A DNA stretch of 64,000 nucleotides from Allolobophora icterica (GCA_963556255.1 OY744608.1:4836367-4900366); one strand, 5' to 3'; counted from the first letter of the stretch, positions 52,480 through 63,670 are shown. Notes: generated by a model from the sequence alone, not told the origin. A program made the numbers and translations.

Positions 52480-53345
52480 ACGAATTTCCTACGCAGTCAT
52501 TTCATATGAGTATCAATTGAACGAAACTTGCAAAGTATATAGTCTCTAAAAGACGCGAATTAAGGGTGTCCAAATGGTGAATGGATGAGGGCGACGCTAA
52601 TCATTTCTGTTACAACAAATTGTCGTAAAACAGAAACTACGCACAATTGCGTGTTTTCTACGCCACTGAATTTGAAGCGATGTACTGGTACTGAGGTGGT
52701 GCCAGTTTGACGCCTGGATTAAAGAGGAGGGTGACTACGTAATCTTTTGGTCATGACACTGTTGTTAAGTAATAGAAATGGAACCTACATAATGTTTTCA
52801 GTAACCATTCACTTAACGTAAAATCTTATTTAATCTCTGACTTCTAGGCACTTCTTTTCACTCCACACTCACATCAAAATCTTACAGAAGCGTCAAGTCA
52901 TTTAACGTTTTAATAACTAAAACGAATGTCAAGTAAACTACAGGAACAATATTAATGATAGTCACTAAATGGATTGTCTATGATACGGTTTACACACTCT
53001 GTCGACCAGAAACACTGTTACTTTAAATACTGATACGGACCACTGAACAGCCGAAGTCGTTTGCTGTCCATGGGTGAACTGTATGGGTGATCAGAATGTT
53101 CTAAGCTGCTTATGCATTGAAGCGGCGCTGATTTAATACACAGAGCAATGTATAACGGGTCTGTAGTCCGCTATGCACATTACGAAATTATGCAAATACG
53201 CGATATGCACATACCCGGAGTTGTCTTTCACTGAAACACGCTAAATTAAAATGGGACCAGTCATCATCTATGCAAATAAGCGAATTATGCACTTAACCGT
53301 CATGCACTTAAGTTGAGTCGACTTTATTATAATCAACTTAGTGTC
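52480..53345 (+). repeat. Multi-kilobase degenerate repeat, copy 1
   Basis: Shares ordered blocks with 56540-57550 and 61970-62830. These are a LINE tail (AATTGAACGAAACTTGCAAA, GGTGTCCAAATGG), GAAATGGAACCTACATAATG (52776) and a pogo-like miniature element ending CACTTAAGTTGAGTCGACTT. Confidence 0.75.
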
Positions 53346-53455
53346 GCAAAATTGCTGTGTGGGCTTTGCGTTGCCAATTATTGCGTCATAATGCTATGGA
53401 GTTCCCCACTCCGGCCTCACAGGCCACGCTAGTGTTTAGGCAGCGACACCACACG

Positions 53456-53486
53456 GGTATCGCGGTGCCTAAAGCACCGCGATACC
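53456..53486. repeat. Perfect 13-bp hairpin
   Basis: GGTATCGCGGTGC, loop CTAAA, GCACCGCGATACC. It is CpG-rich in an AT-rich setting. Confidence 0.95.
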
Positions 53487-53689
53487 GCACAGGTATCCTG
53501 GTCCTTCTATTAAAAAGTCTTAGTTAGTTAATTGAAGATAGGAAAAACAGACAGACAGTAGTGTAAGTGCGTCTCAGATATACCATCCTTGACGATCCAT
53601 TTAACGTTTATTTTCATCTGTTAAATGGCTATTAGAATATGAAACAATAACTAATCTAGTCTGATAGGCAAAAATTGGTGTGCATATTA

Positions 53690-54030
53690 ATAATAATAAA
53701 TAATAATGATAATCTTTTCTTTATTTAAGCGCCTGCTAACCGCACTTTGCTGTACAGTGAACATACATATAGCAGAAATGGCAGCCACGCAGGGCGCCGT
53801 ACATACATGTATGCAGTAGAAGCACATGATAACAGTTTAACAGGAGTCGAATATAACTGTTTTATACGGGAGCCATCAGGTCGCCAATCAAGGCCTACTA
53901 TTCATTTAACCACCGCCGCCACCTAGCGAGTGGAAGGCTGAATAAACCTTACGGGGTCTGCGGGATTCGATCTTGGTACCTACTGCTCTTCAGGCCAGTG
54001 TGTTATCCATTACTCTACGGGCCCCCCGAT
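53690..54030 (-). mobile_element. SINE S3, copy 4 (complete)
   Basis: The left edge is an AATAATAATAAATAATAATG tail. The right edge is the tRNA-like head: GGGATTCGATCTTGGTACC, complement of a box B AGATCGAATCC, and TTATCCATTACTCTACGGGC, complement of the box A region. The same layout as copies at 36.2 and 41.6 kb defines S3. Confidence 0.82.
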
Positions 54031-54119
54031 TTCATTTGCTTAGCCTCTACATACATTGGTAATATTAACATATTCACATATTCACGTGTAGCTTTTTCTA
54101 TAAAGGAACATGGAAACAT

Positions 54120-54345
54120 GGATCTGATTCCAGGCCAAACCTGTTATGGAATTAACAGATAATATTAATAAATTAAAGTATACTGATATTATAATGGCTT
54201 GGATTCAGACCCATATAGTGCTGTCTGGGAATGAAATGGCTTTCGGCTGCGAAAGAAGCTTAAATTAATTCTACCAATTCTACCAATTATTTTGAATTGA
54301 AACAAATTTATTCTTTAATTAAAAATTCATTTTTTGTCACTGCGC
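54120..54345 (+). pseudogene. I-group LINE RNase H fragment
   Basis: The translation KLKYTDIIMAWIQTHIVLSGNEMA matches the WIPSHIDLTGNDRADTLAKEA end of the intact ORF2's RNase H with the catalytic Asp region decayed. The sequence after it (TTCTTTAATTAAAAATTCAT, AATCAGAAACTATACGC) is shared with 59030-59110. Confidence 0.75.
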
Positions 54346-54645
54346 AGCGTTTTGAATCAGAAACTATACGCTTAATAAACCTAGCAGTGTATTTCATGTT
54401 TTTTGCTTGCACACCTTTTAAACGTATTCATCAGAGGCTATTTGTTTCTGTTTATCGGCGTTTTCTTACTTCATAGATAACTAGAATAGAGCTAGCGATT
54501 AAACAAAAATTACATGTAGCATATTGTATGGTAATATCTGAGAGGATCGATTTAAAGGTGTCTAAATGCTAAATAGAGAGGATACTAGTTATCTTTGTTA
54601 TGACCCAGGTTCGTTATAGAAGAACATGCCATATTTTATTACTAC
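54346..54645 (+). repeat. LINE 3' UTR and B-type tail
   Basis: CACACCTTTTAAACGTATTC, AGCTAGCGATTAAACAAAAA, GATTTAAAGGTGTCTAAATG, TTATCTTTGTTATGACCCAG, GTTCGTTATAG. This directly joins LINE coding remains to a B tail, showing what B tails derive from. Confidence 0.75.
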
Positions 54646-54689
54646 TTTTAAAGTACGTCTAAAAGACAGCAAGAAAAATAAGAATTATC

Positions 54690-55200
54690 ATATGTAGGCC
54701 CTATACATTCTTCTTCGGGTTCTCTGCCTTCAGGCATGTTCAAACGTCCGACGTCGCCACTTTGTTGAGCCTCTTGTTGACTCTTCTGTATTCCTTCTTT
54801 ATCATCCAATCCAGCATCATCTGTCTTGGTCTTCCCATTGTCCTCCTCCCCTCCATTCCTCCCTCGATGACATTTCTTAGGAGAGTCCCCTCTCAGCGTG
54901 TGACCGATCCATTTCTTCTGCCTCCTTCTTAATGTGTCTATGAAGGACCTTTCTTCTCCAATCCTTCCCATCACTTCTTCATTTGTTTTATGTTCCGTCC
55001 AGCTGATCTTCTCCATTCTTCCAAATCCACATTTTAAACGCCTCCAGTTTCTTGATGTCCGCTTTCCTTATGGTCCATGTCTGTGATCCGTACAACACCA
55101 CACTCCACAGCAATGTCTTTACCATTCTTTTCTTCTGATTCCTGTTCATTTTCCTCTCAAAAGCTCTTTCCATTTTGCGAATGCCTCTTTACCAGTGATA
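54690..55200 (-). pseudogene. RTE-type LINE C-terminal fragment
   Basis: Two overlapping minus-strand frames cover the C-terminal part of an RTE-type ORF2. One has KTLLWSVVLYGSQTWTIRKA and KLEAFKMWIWK. After a frameshift near 55000 the other has SWTEHKTNEEVM, RRRQKKWIGHTLRGDS. The order parallels the plus-strand RTE copy at 20336-20929, but the two are different subfamilies. The endonuclease and catalytic core are missing. Confidence 0.82.
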
Positions 55201-55257
55201 TTCTTCCTTTAATTTCCTTATGGCATTTGGCATCTGTCGTAATCATGCTTCATTAAT

Positions 55258-55475
55258 GTTTACATTGATGAGTTCTCTGCCCGAAGGCAGGTTCATTGGC
55301 TTTATGCCACTCGGGGATGAAATGAGTGACGTGGTTTCCCGTAGCCTTCCTCAGAGACAATTGTGTACGAGCAACTTGTCCGAGGGCGCTACGCAATGGC
55401 TTCAGGTAGATTCGAACCTCGACCCTCCGGTTACAAGGCACAGAACATACCACTACACCACCGCGTCCCACAATG
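55258..55475 (-). mobile_element. tRNA-derived SINE S2, copy 2
   Basis: The complement carries GGACGCGGTGGTGTAGTGGT, TTGTAACCGGAGGGTCGAGG, GGTTCGAATCTACCTGAAGC and a longer body with GCGTAGCGCCCTCGGACAAG than copy 1. The head is at the right edge. Confidence 0.8.
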
Positions 55476-55559
55476 TTTACATTATAAATTTTTAAACGTG
55501 TACATTATCAAAAAATAATCGTTATCCGCGTAAAATACGACAGCAACATAAGGACATTA

Positions 55560-55830
55560 GCATCTGGAAAAGAAAGAAATGAACAAAGATGTTGCTAAAC
55601 TGCGCACTCATGCTGGAAATAAATCCTGAAATATTCCAACTAAAAGAAACTGTAGTTCGAATTCTACCTGATAGGTAGCAGCCTAAAGCCGGTTTGAACT
55701 TCGCCGCTGCACTGACTCTGGCAGTGCCAGTCCAAATTCTGAATAAAGTGGGAGGGCGCCGCCAATCACCTTGGTTATGACAAAGCGTCGTTAAATAGGA
55801 ACAATTACTAATAAAGTCTGATAGGCAAAA
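55560..55830 (+). repeat. Duplicated block with B-type tail
   Basis: CCGGTTTGAACTTCGCCGCT, AGTGCCAGTCCAAATTC, AGTGGGAGGGCGCCGCCAAT, GGTTATGACAAAGCGTCGTT, AAAGTCTGATAGGCAAAAAT. It is homologous to 59470-59730 and 60040-60290, each followed by S1-like sequence. Confidence 0.7.
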
Positions 55831-55834
55831 ATGG

Positions 55835-56065
55835 TTATGCGTATTAGCGACTTCATTTTCTTAGCCTCGACATACGAGGTCCGGTAGCCAGTCTTCTCCC
55901 TCGCTGCCTAATCTTCCCACCGACACCTTAGTTTATACCTGTGTTCTCTAGCAGTGTGAGTGGAGCAAAAATTTGAAAAAATTATCTACCCAGGTGACAA
56001 TTTTAATCCCTCTTGGCATGGAGGTCAGCATCCTTAGGCCTACTACTAGACAATAGCGCACTCAA
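55835..56065 (-). mobile_element. SINE S1, copy 10 (diverged)
   Basis: TTAGCGACTTCATTTTCTTA, CTCGACATACGAGG, CTGCCTAATCTTCCCACCGA. The head region is decayed (AATCCCTCTTGGCATGGAGG). Confidence 0.7.
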
Positions 56066-56119
56066 ACTCCTTCAAAATTTATTTCTTCCGACACGATTAT
56101 ATTGAAAAATGTGACGTAA

Positions 56120-56240
56120 CCATTCGATGTTGCCATAAGATGTCGTTAAACTTATGATTTAGAAATGAGCCACTGCATGCCTTATACACTGGCAGTGCCT
56201 GTCTCAAGCCCGGATAAGGGGAGAGCCAGGCTAATGGGAA
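56120..56240. repeat. A-type tail (plus) and B-like block
   Basis: GTTGCCATAAGATGTCGTTA then AACTTATG, followed by CACTGGCAGTGCCTGTCTCA. Confidence 0.5.
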
Positions 56241-57064
56241 GAGGGATAGATGAATGGTAACACTCTGCTCGAAGAACATAAGATTTTTAAAGGCGGCTCG
56301 CCTCCCATTGGCTCCCTATAGGTCAAATTAACCTTCCACTACCTAGGGGGGAGGCTGTAAAATGAGAGGGCGCCTTACAGACTGCCAAAACCTGTGTTCC
56401 ATAAGATCTTGATAATTATACTGTCATAATTTTATGTTTCATTGTTACTTACTGCGGTTTGTCAGTGAGCTTCTCATTACACACAAATATAATATGCGTA
56501 TATAAATGTAATAATCGTTAACTCAGCTAATGTTTGTACTCTGGTAGGGCGACGCTATGACACAACGTCGTTGAACAGCTACTAACTACTAGCTATTCAA
56601 ATAATTTCTGACTTCATACCCTTTCTATACTATTTTAAGGATTATTCCTATTTAGAGTAGAGACGAGTTTCCGATACGATATCACAACATCAGGGCAAGG
56701 GCGGAGCTAGCGATTGAACGAAAATCAACTTTTTGTAGTGTATGAATTCAACGATTTAAAGGTGTTCAAACGATAAAGGAGGTGTGTGACGGCGCTGATC
56801 TTTTTGTCATGATTCTGCAGAGTTGTTTAATAACAGAAATGGAGCCTACGTAATGCCTTCAGTAACTATTTTGTTAAAGTAAAAGCTTATGTAATCTCTA
56901 ACACCACACTCACGTCAAAGTATTACAGACTCGCCCAGCCATTTAACGTTTTAGAGTGTCGAAGGAGCTGCAGGAACAGTGTGAATGACAAAAACTAAAC
57001 AGAATGCTTAAGAAAACGATTGCACACTCCAGAATGTCGTCTGGTAGCAATGTTACATTACATG

Positions 57065-57230
57065 CTGATAAATAATCGTTTTATTTATTAATTCGAAACG
57101 ACAAACGCAGTAGGATTACATTGAGACATTACAATACAATTATCAATATCTTAACTAAACACACGTTATGGCAGCCATGCAAGGCGCCCGCCCGAGGGGG
57201 TTGCGGGAATCGAACCGCGTACAGTGCAGC
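57065..57230 (-). mobile_element. SINE S3 fragment, copy 5
   Basis: GGCAGCCATGCAAGGCGCCC, then GCGGGAATCGAACCGCGTAC, complement of a perfect box B GGTTCGATTCC. The middle is deleted. Confidence 0.65.
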
Positions 57231-57351
57231 TAAGATAACAACCGGAGTCGTTTGCTATCCATGGGCGAACTGCCTAGGCGGTCAGAATGTTCTAACCTGC
57301 CTGTGTAATAAAGCGGCGCTGATATACATAGAGCAATGCATAACGGGCTTT

Positions 57352-57512
57352 CAGTCGACTATGCACATAACCAAATAACGCACATACGCGATATGCACAC
57401 ACCCGGAGTTGTCTTCCATTGAAACACCCTATATTAAAACGGGACCGACTAGCTTCTATGCACATAAGCGAATTATGCACTTAACCGTTATGCACTTAAG
57501 TGGATTCGACTG
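57352..57512. mobile_element. pogo/Tigger-like miniature element
   Basis: 161 bp starting CAGTCGACTATGCAC and ending GTGGATTCGACTG, so the termini share CAGTCGA. The interior repeats ATGCACATAA and ATGCACTTAA motifs in inverted arrangement. Homologous sequence is at about 53160-53325 and 62690-62825. The TA duplication is not clear, so the superfamily is tentative. Confidence 0.5.
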
Positions 57513-57739
57513 TGTACATTATAATCAACTTAGCCATATATTTATCTTATTACTTAGACACATTTGATGTCATATGACGACGTTAACCTTTGTAATAAAA
57601 TAAGACACCTTTAAAACATTCTTATCAGGCGCAATATATTGATGCAGCATCGACACTATGCATTCAAGATCTGGCAGTTGTATTTCATTTCTAACTTGAA
57701 CATCTTTAAAACGTTGCTATGAGACGATATACATATTTT

Positions 57740-59070
57740 AGTCAGCCCAAATTATAGATGAATTGGGTTAATTCTTGCCAATTTTTTAACGAGAAGGAAT
57801 ATAGAATTATAGAAAAGGATAAGAAACAGAATCTCTATAACGAAAACCACTAGAATATTGTTTACTAGAAAAAGAAAAGAACATCAGTTATCAATAAAAA
57901 AATAGACAACAAAATTATTCAAATGGGAATAACTGAAAAATTTTGTAAGCATAATATTTTCTTCGAAATTAAAATGGGATTCACATATAGGTTATAATGA
58001 TAGCTAGAAAATGTAAAAACAGAATTAATTTGACGAGACCTGTTTCTGTGTTTCGATTGTGGCGTCAATGAGAGCTATGCTTTGTATATACAAAATTCTA
58101 ATTAGATCAGTAGGCCCTACTCTTGATTATGGGAACTTCTCATAGATATGGCCTGCAATTCGCAATAATTGGTAAAAACTTGAAAGAATACAAGCAGAAT
58201 CTTTAAGACTGGTTGCGGCACAATTAGAGAAATTCTCATTTCGACCTTACAAAATGAGCGTGGGGTAAAGTCTCCTCATCTCTACGCCTGAACAAGTTGC
58301 TCTAGGTTGGATCTAAAATCCTTGGTGCTAAAGATCATCCAGCGACGGAAACTATCCAGGGCTAATCTGTTAGTCCAATTATATGATTATGCTCCTGTAG
58401 CAAAACAAAATTCGTTATATAAGCGAACTGAAGAATTCTTTTTTCAATACTAAGTCATTCCAGTCTACAATAAATTCTAAGATAACCCTCTGGTTAAATA
58501 AAACTATTAAAGTAGACCTTTCATTGGCAAGCAAATAAGTATACAGAGAGATTCGACTATATTATGTATGAAAGCTTTGTCATTTGAATTTATAAATAAA
58601 CATCACGATTATGCTTTTATTTATACAAATTGTTAAAAGTTTGAATATAGAGTTTAATCGGCGTTTCAAATACCATCCTAACAAATCCATCAAACATCTC
58701 GAATTGCTGATGAGTGGTGACTTTTTGATTTATTCTGCTGAATTAACCAGCTTTAGTTGAACCTGTTGAATGGATGCTAGAAAATGAAAATCTATTCACA
58801 ACTAGATTCGTATTATTTACATATTCTCAAAGTTTAGCATCTGCTTTCAAGCCCACCCTCTTCTTGGAATTAACATATAGGCCGAATATTAATTAATTTA
58901 AAGCATAGTGATATTATACTAGCTGTGTGATACAGAATCATGTATGTCCATCTGGGAATAATTTGGCAGATTCGCTTGCGAAAGAAGCTCCATAAATAGC
59001 TGAATCCAATACTAGAAATTGCTTGGAATTGGTTGAAACTTAATCTTTAATGAAAAATTAATTTTTTTGT
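57740..59070 (+). pseudogene. Decayed I-group LINE ORF2 (RT end to RNase H)
   Basis: Collinear with the intact ORF2 from the end of the RT palm to RNase H, through many stops and frameshifts. Recognisable pieces are FTRKR, SSKLKWDSHIGY (intact: DSKLSWKPHIDY), ILIRSVGPTLDYGNFS, LDLKILGAKDHPAT, FEFINKHHDYAFIYT, IYSAELTS, and CPSGNNLADSLAKEAP (intact: LTGNDRADTLAKEAL). The endonuclease and most of the RT are missing. It represents a second subfamily, together with the fragments at 50.6 and 54.1 kb. Confidence 0.8.
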
Positions 59071-59340
59071 CGTCACTGCTTTGAAACAGAAACTATACAC
59101 GTAATGCATGTCGCTGTATATTTTACTTTTGCTTGGACACCTTTAAAATGTATTTATAAGAGGCAATTTATTTCTGTTTACTAGTTTCGCTACCTTCTAA
59201 GACGGAGTATATAGCGATTGAAGAAAAATGTCAAGAATATAGTATCTGAGAGATCCAATTTAAAGGTGTCTAAAGGAGAGCGACACTAATTATCTTTCCT
59301 ATGATCCAGTATCGATATACAGCAACCAACCAACTTTTGT
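59071..59340 (+). repeat. 3' UTR and B-type tail of the decayed LINE
   Basis: GGACACCTTTAAAATGTATT, AGCGATTGAAGAAAAATGTC, AATTTAAAGGTGTCTAAAGG, GCGACACTAATTATCTTTCC, ATCGATATACAGCAACCAAC. The hairpin is decayed. Confidence 0.7.
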
Positions 59341-60290
59341 TGATACTTTTAAAGTGTTTCTAAAAGACAGAAAGAAAAATGAAGCACTATCACATGTAGG
59401 AAACTGCTTTACTTTCAATTATCTGTGTTTTATTACTGCCGATCTCATTTCAAATGAACTAATGCCAAAGTAGAATCAATAAAATGTGTAACAGTCGTTA
59501 AACTTTGGATAATTCTATGCTGAACATAGTTAATTGAAAGAAAACTTATAGTGCAAAGCTAACTAAATACAGAACAGCCCTTAAGCCGGTCTGAACTTCG
59601 CGCTGCACGTACTTTAGTAGTGACAGTCCAAACCCTAGATAAAGTGGGAGGGTGCCGTTAATCATCTTTGTTTAAAGCAATGTATTAAAACAGGAAAATT
59701 TGCTATTCCAGTCTAATAGTCAGTCTTGGTTTGAAGTGTTAAGGTATTTGTTTTCTTAGCCTCGAAATATAGGATGTACGAAGACTCAAGTGAAGATTTA
59801 ACGAAAATTACATTAATATAATGCCTGTACAGTCCAATTTAAAGGTGTATAACGAGGGCGACACTAATTATCTTTCCTATGATTTAGTGTCGTTTTACAG
59901 CAACTAACTAACTTTTATTGGTACTTTCAAAGCACTTCTAAAAGATAGAAAGAATAATGAAGAATAATCACATGTAAGAAGCTATTTATTTTTTGGATGT
60001 CGGTTTTTTATTACTACCGATATCAAATCATATCAAGCAAGAATCAATCAATGTTTAACTGTCGTTAAACTCTGCATACATCCATAAACTGGAAAATCAT
60101 GCTGAACATAATTAATTGAAAGAAACCTTAGTTCGAAGCCTACTTAATAGAGAGTAGCCCTTTAGCCGGTGTAAACTTCGTCGCTGCAAGTACTCTGGTA
60201 GTGACAGTCCAAAGCCTGAATAAAATGGGAGGGTGCCGCATATCAGCTTTTTTAAAACAATGTATTCAAACAGAAGAATCACTATTTCGG
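59341..60290 (+). repeat. Duplicated blocks with LINE tails
   Basis: ACTTTTAAAGTGTTTCTAAA (59347) recurs at 59925 and at 54640. GAACTTCGCGCTGCACGTAC (59592) recurs at 60170 and 55690. Segments of about 580 bp are thus repeated head to tail. Confidence 0.7.
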
Positions 60291-60522
60291 TCTGATTGGC
60301 AATCTTGGTTTGAAGTGTTAGGGTATTTGTTTTCTTAGTATTGAAATATAAGAGGTCCTTTCCCACGATGCCTGATACTCCCACTGACACTGTATGTTCA
60401 GAGTATAATCAGTTTATATCTGTATTCTCTAGGAGTACACATGTAAGTGGATGGAAATTTAAATCCCATACTTCTTGTCTTAGAGGCCAGCGTGCTATCC
60501 ACTAGATAATCGTGCACTTAGA
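60290..60522 (-). mobile_element. SINE S1, copy 11 (very decayed)
   Basis: TTTGAAGTGTTAGGGTATTT, ATGCCTGATACTCCCACTGA, AATTTAAATCCCATAC, CCAGCGTGCTATCCACTAGA keep the S1 order. A shorter trace is at 59730-59780. Confidence 0.55.
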
Positions 60523-60599
60523 ATTCTTCAAAACGATTTCATCCGACGCTAAGTTTTTTCAAGAAACAGCTTTGTTAACGGAAGCTACACACAATAAAG

Positions 60600-60850
60600 T
60601 TAACTCCGATGTATATTTTTCGTTTGCACTTAGACACCTTTTAAACGTATTCACTAGTCTTTTATATAAAAGCCAGGCTACCCAGAGGCAAACATACCTG
60701 GACCACACGAAATTCAAATACTTACGCGTTGAAACTTTACAGACAACTTCACAATCAATCTGTTAAATGTGCACTGTTTCAATTTTTACTTCGACACCTT
60801 TGAAACGCTGTAATCAACTCAACATATTCTAAGCCAGCACCACAACTTTA
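60600..60850. repeat. LINE 3' UTR scraps
   Basis: GACACCTTTTAAACG (60631) and GACACCTTTGAAACG (60794) blocks without coding remains. Confidence 0.5.
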
Positions 60851-60862
60851 AATAACTTAGCG

Positions 60863-61202
60863 CATGGATGGCGAACCTATGTCACGCGTGCCCAAAGTGG
60901 CACGCGTTCAAATTTCTTTGGCACGCGGAATTCAGAGCGTTCCCAAAATGTCAAACTTAGAAATATAAAATCCTTGTAGGAATCCACATCTACTTGTTTG
61001 AAGGACGTTATTTTAACACCATTCAAAAACAATCTTTGAAATAACGTCTTTAATTCATTTTTTCTTACGTTTTGTTAGCTAAAATCTATATGAGAAAAAT
61101 AATTATATACTGTGCAATATTCCGAAGGGCACGCGACGGTATTTAAAAAAAATGATTTAGCAGTTTTTTGGCACGCACCTTAAAAAACGTTCGCCACCCC
61201 TG
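60863..61202. mobile_element. hAT miniature element, family CAGGGGTGGCGAACC, copy 2
   Basis: 340 bp, CATGGATGGCGAACCTATGT to GTTCGCCACCCCTG. The flanks ACTTAGCG (60855-60862) and ACTTAGTG (61203-61210) are a 7/8 duplication. It is collinear with 43515-43866 throughout. Confidence 0.92.
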
Positions 61203-61257
61203 ACTTAGTGCGTTGTGTATAATGCTTACCATTTGATAAAGTCGTTAAAGGGCAACC

Positions 61258-61402
61258 GGGTATAATAATTATAATAAGTACGCTGTCCGTATACTGTCGA
61301 TGGAAAGATGAGACGGCGCGGAAGTGGACCGTCGACCCGCCTTCATGTGCCGAGTCTAAGAAAATGAAGTATGTAACACTTCATACCCATGTCTCATAGC
61401 TA
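61258..61402 (+). mobile_element. SINE S1 fragment, copy 12
   Basis: Body only: GATGGAAAGATGAGACGGCG, CATGTGCCGAGTCTAAGAAA, CACTTCATACCCATG. Confidence 0.65.
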
Positions 61403-61599
61403 GATTAAGAAATTGTTCTTCTTCTTCAACATACATTTATGCATCTCAGATTTCACGGGCAGCGATCTCGTCTACGACCCTATAGCAATCGCCATAATTG
61501 TCGATACGCACTGCAGTATTATATTAGCGAGTATGCTATTTGAATCCCTTGGGATTTCGATATGGAGGTGGCATCAAAGTGCGACCATACGTTACTTAC

Positions 61600-61670
61600 C
61601 GGAATAACGTACGCGTACCGTAGTACGTTATCGAAGAGAATAACGTACGCGTACCGTACGCGTACGTTAA
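61600..61670. repeat. CpG-rich palindromic duplication
   Basis: GAATAACGTACGCGTACCGT occurs twice (61602 and about 61638). The second copy forms a 29-nt palindrome TAACGTACGCGTA, CCG, TACGCGTACGTTA (61641-61669). Confidence 0.9.
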
Positions 61671-61965
61671 AATGGGAATTTACATCTACAGTATTAGTCT
61701 CCCTGTACGCAGGCCTAACTATTTGCGAACGATACTGAAATTTAGTATTACGAACTAAATGACCACTGGCACTGACCATCGTATAAATCGTGCCGTAAAA
61801 TATGAAATTCTTCATATTAAACATTAGACTGGATATTAGTAATTTGGAATTTAAAAGTTAAAATGTAGAGATCATTGAACAGTTGTAATAGTTGTAGTCG
61901 AACATGTAACACATTGTAATAGTTAAAATTGGTTACAGTTGCATCCGCTCTTATAATAATCATCA
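61671..61965. other. No gene seen
   Basis: AT-rich sequence without recognised elements. Confidence 0.4.
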
Positions 61966-61969
61966 ATAC

Positions 61970-62830
61970 GTTCACTATTCAAATTCCGTCACTGCTCGTA
62001 CACAGGCAGTGCCAGTCCCAACCCTGGAGGCAGGAGCAAGGCGACGATAATCACCATTGTTATGACACAGTGTCGGTAAACAGCAACTAACAACTGGCTA
62101 TTCAAATAATTTCTTACTTTAAAAACATTTTTTATTATGGTTAATCTGTAAGTTGGACTAGAGACGAACTTCCAATAAGATATGGGGTGAAGTGGTACAC
62201 AATTAGCGATTGAACGAAAATTACATGTATGTAGGGTCAGAATTAAACGATTTAAAGGTGTCCAAATGACAACGGAGGAAGGTGGCGGCGTTGATCGTTT
62301 TGTCATGACACTAGTTTGTTTAATAATAGAAATGGAGCCTACATATATAGCGCCTCCCGTAACCATTTAGTTAAAGTAAAATCTTATTTTCCAGGCTTTA
62401 AGAAACTCTATTCTCTAGGTTAACTTCAAAGTCATACAGACGCGCCCAACTTTAACCTTTTAACAACTTAAACGAGTGTCAAGGAAGTTACAGGCAGAGT
62501 GTGAATGACAGACACTAAATGGATAGGTTATGATACGATTTACACACTTCAGAATGTTGACCGGAAACAATGTTACTTTACATGTTGATACTGACCACAG
62601 TGCAGCTAAGACAGACCGCTGGTCAGCAGGAGTCGTTTGTTGTCCAATAAAGAGGCGTTGATTTACACAGATCAATGTATTACGGGCCTGAATTCGGCTA
62701 TGCACATAACCGAAGTTGTCTTCCATTGACATGTCCTATATTAAAAAGGGATCGACCAGCTTCTATGCACACAAGCCTATGATGTACTTATCCATTATGC
62801 GCGTAAGTGGAGTCGATTGTAACGCGTATA
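61970..62830 (+). repeat. Multi-kilobase degenerate repeat, copy 3
   Basis: CAGGCAGTGCCAGTCCCAAC, GGCGACGATAATCACCATTG, TTATGACACAGTGTCGG, AGCGATTGAACGAAAATTAC, GAAATGGAGCCTACATATAT (62330), GAGTCGTTTGTTGTCC, then the pogo-like block. Same order as copies 1 and 2. Confidence 0.78.
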
Positions 62831-62859
62831 ATTAACTTCGCTATTATATATATCTATCA

Positions 62860-63035
62860 TTATTTCGACACCTTTAAATCAGAGTAAACAGATACTATAT
62901 ATTCAAGCAGCACCGATATTCCGAAATGCCAGGTTTTCTTGCAGCGTATCGTTGTTTAACTTCGACACCTGAAAATGGTTCATACATGTGAGACAATATA
63001 TTTATAACCAGCCTCAGGTCTTTGTAATTCTTGTA
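62860..63035. repeat. LINE 3' UTR scraps
   Basis: TTCGACACCTTTAAATCAGA (62867) and TTCGACACCTGAAAATGG. The first is followed by ACTATATATTCAAGCAGCAC, as at 57620. Confidence 0.55.
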
Positions 63036-63084
63036 GATAACATGTCATGTCATGTTGCCGTCGTCGCTTTGCAATTGTAGGCTG

Positions 63085-63190
63085 CAGGAATAATATCAGT
63101 CCTTGACTATGGGTACTTATAACATATTATGAGAACAAAAGGGTTTAAGGTGGTTCAGAAGAAGTGTAGTCTGTGTCAGAATCACTTCAA
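63085..63190 (+). pseudogene. I-group LINE ORF2 scrap
   Basis: GGAATAATATCAGTCCTTGA reads IISVLDYG, matching IRSILDYG of the intact ORF2. About 30 codons remain. Confidence 0.45.
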
Positions 63191-63194
63191 ATTA

Positions 63195-63435
63195 TCTTGC
63201 AACGCTTAATAGCATAATTTCCCTAGCTTCTTCTTAAAAGCTGTGATAGTGTCTACTAAGACAGTACTATCATCCAAACCATTCCACAAGTCTACAACTC
63301 TTGCACTGAAGAATTTCTGCCCTAATGTTCCTTTCGGTTTCTTAAATAATTTATATCTGTGTCCCGAGTTGCCTTGTTTGGTGCTAATTCAAAGAACCTC
63401 TGCCAGTGCAGTGCTTCCTTGCCAGTAATAATCTT
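63195..63435 (-). pseudogene. LINE ORF2 C-terminus (different clade)
   Basis: The minus-strand translation FKKPKGTLGQKFFSARVVDL, WNGLDDSTVLVDTITAFKKK has the RVVDxWNxLP...FKxxLD pattern found at the end of CR1/Jockey-like ORF2 proteins. It lacks everything upstream and is out of frame in places. Confidence 0.65.
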
Positions 63436-63599
63436 ATAATAAACTTAACTTGGTGGCATATTATTCGTTTCTCATTGAACACATTTTAAACGCATTCACC
63501 AGTCGCCATATAGTAATGCAAGGGCAGGAAAATAATATATTAAATCTACCAAATTCAAAAACTAAAGCGATGAAACTCTACAAAGAACTTCAAAGTAGA

Positions 63600-63670
63600 T
63601 ATTAACTACACCATGTTTCCTCATTTACTTCGACACCTTTAAAACGTTGTCATCTACACCATATATATTG
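63600..63670. repeat. LINE 3' UTR scrap
   Basis: TTCGACACCTTTAAAACGTT followed by CACCATATATATTGAGCC. Confidence 0.5.

Larger units (their letters stand above)
56540..57550 (+). repeat. Multi-kilobase degenerate repeat, copy 2
   Basis: Contains GCTAGCGATTGAACGAAAAT, GATTTAAAGGTGTTCAAACG, GAAATGGAGCCTACGTAATG (56838), an S3 fragment (57065-57230), GAGTCGTTTGCTATCCATGG and the pogo-like element. It parallels copies at 52.5 and 62 kb. Confidence 0.78.
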
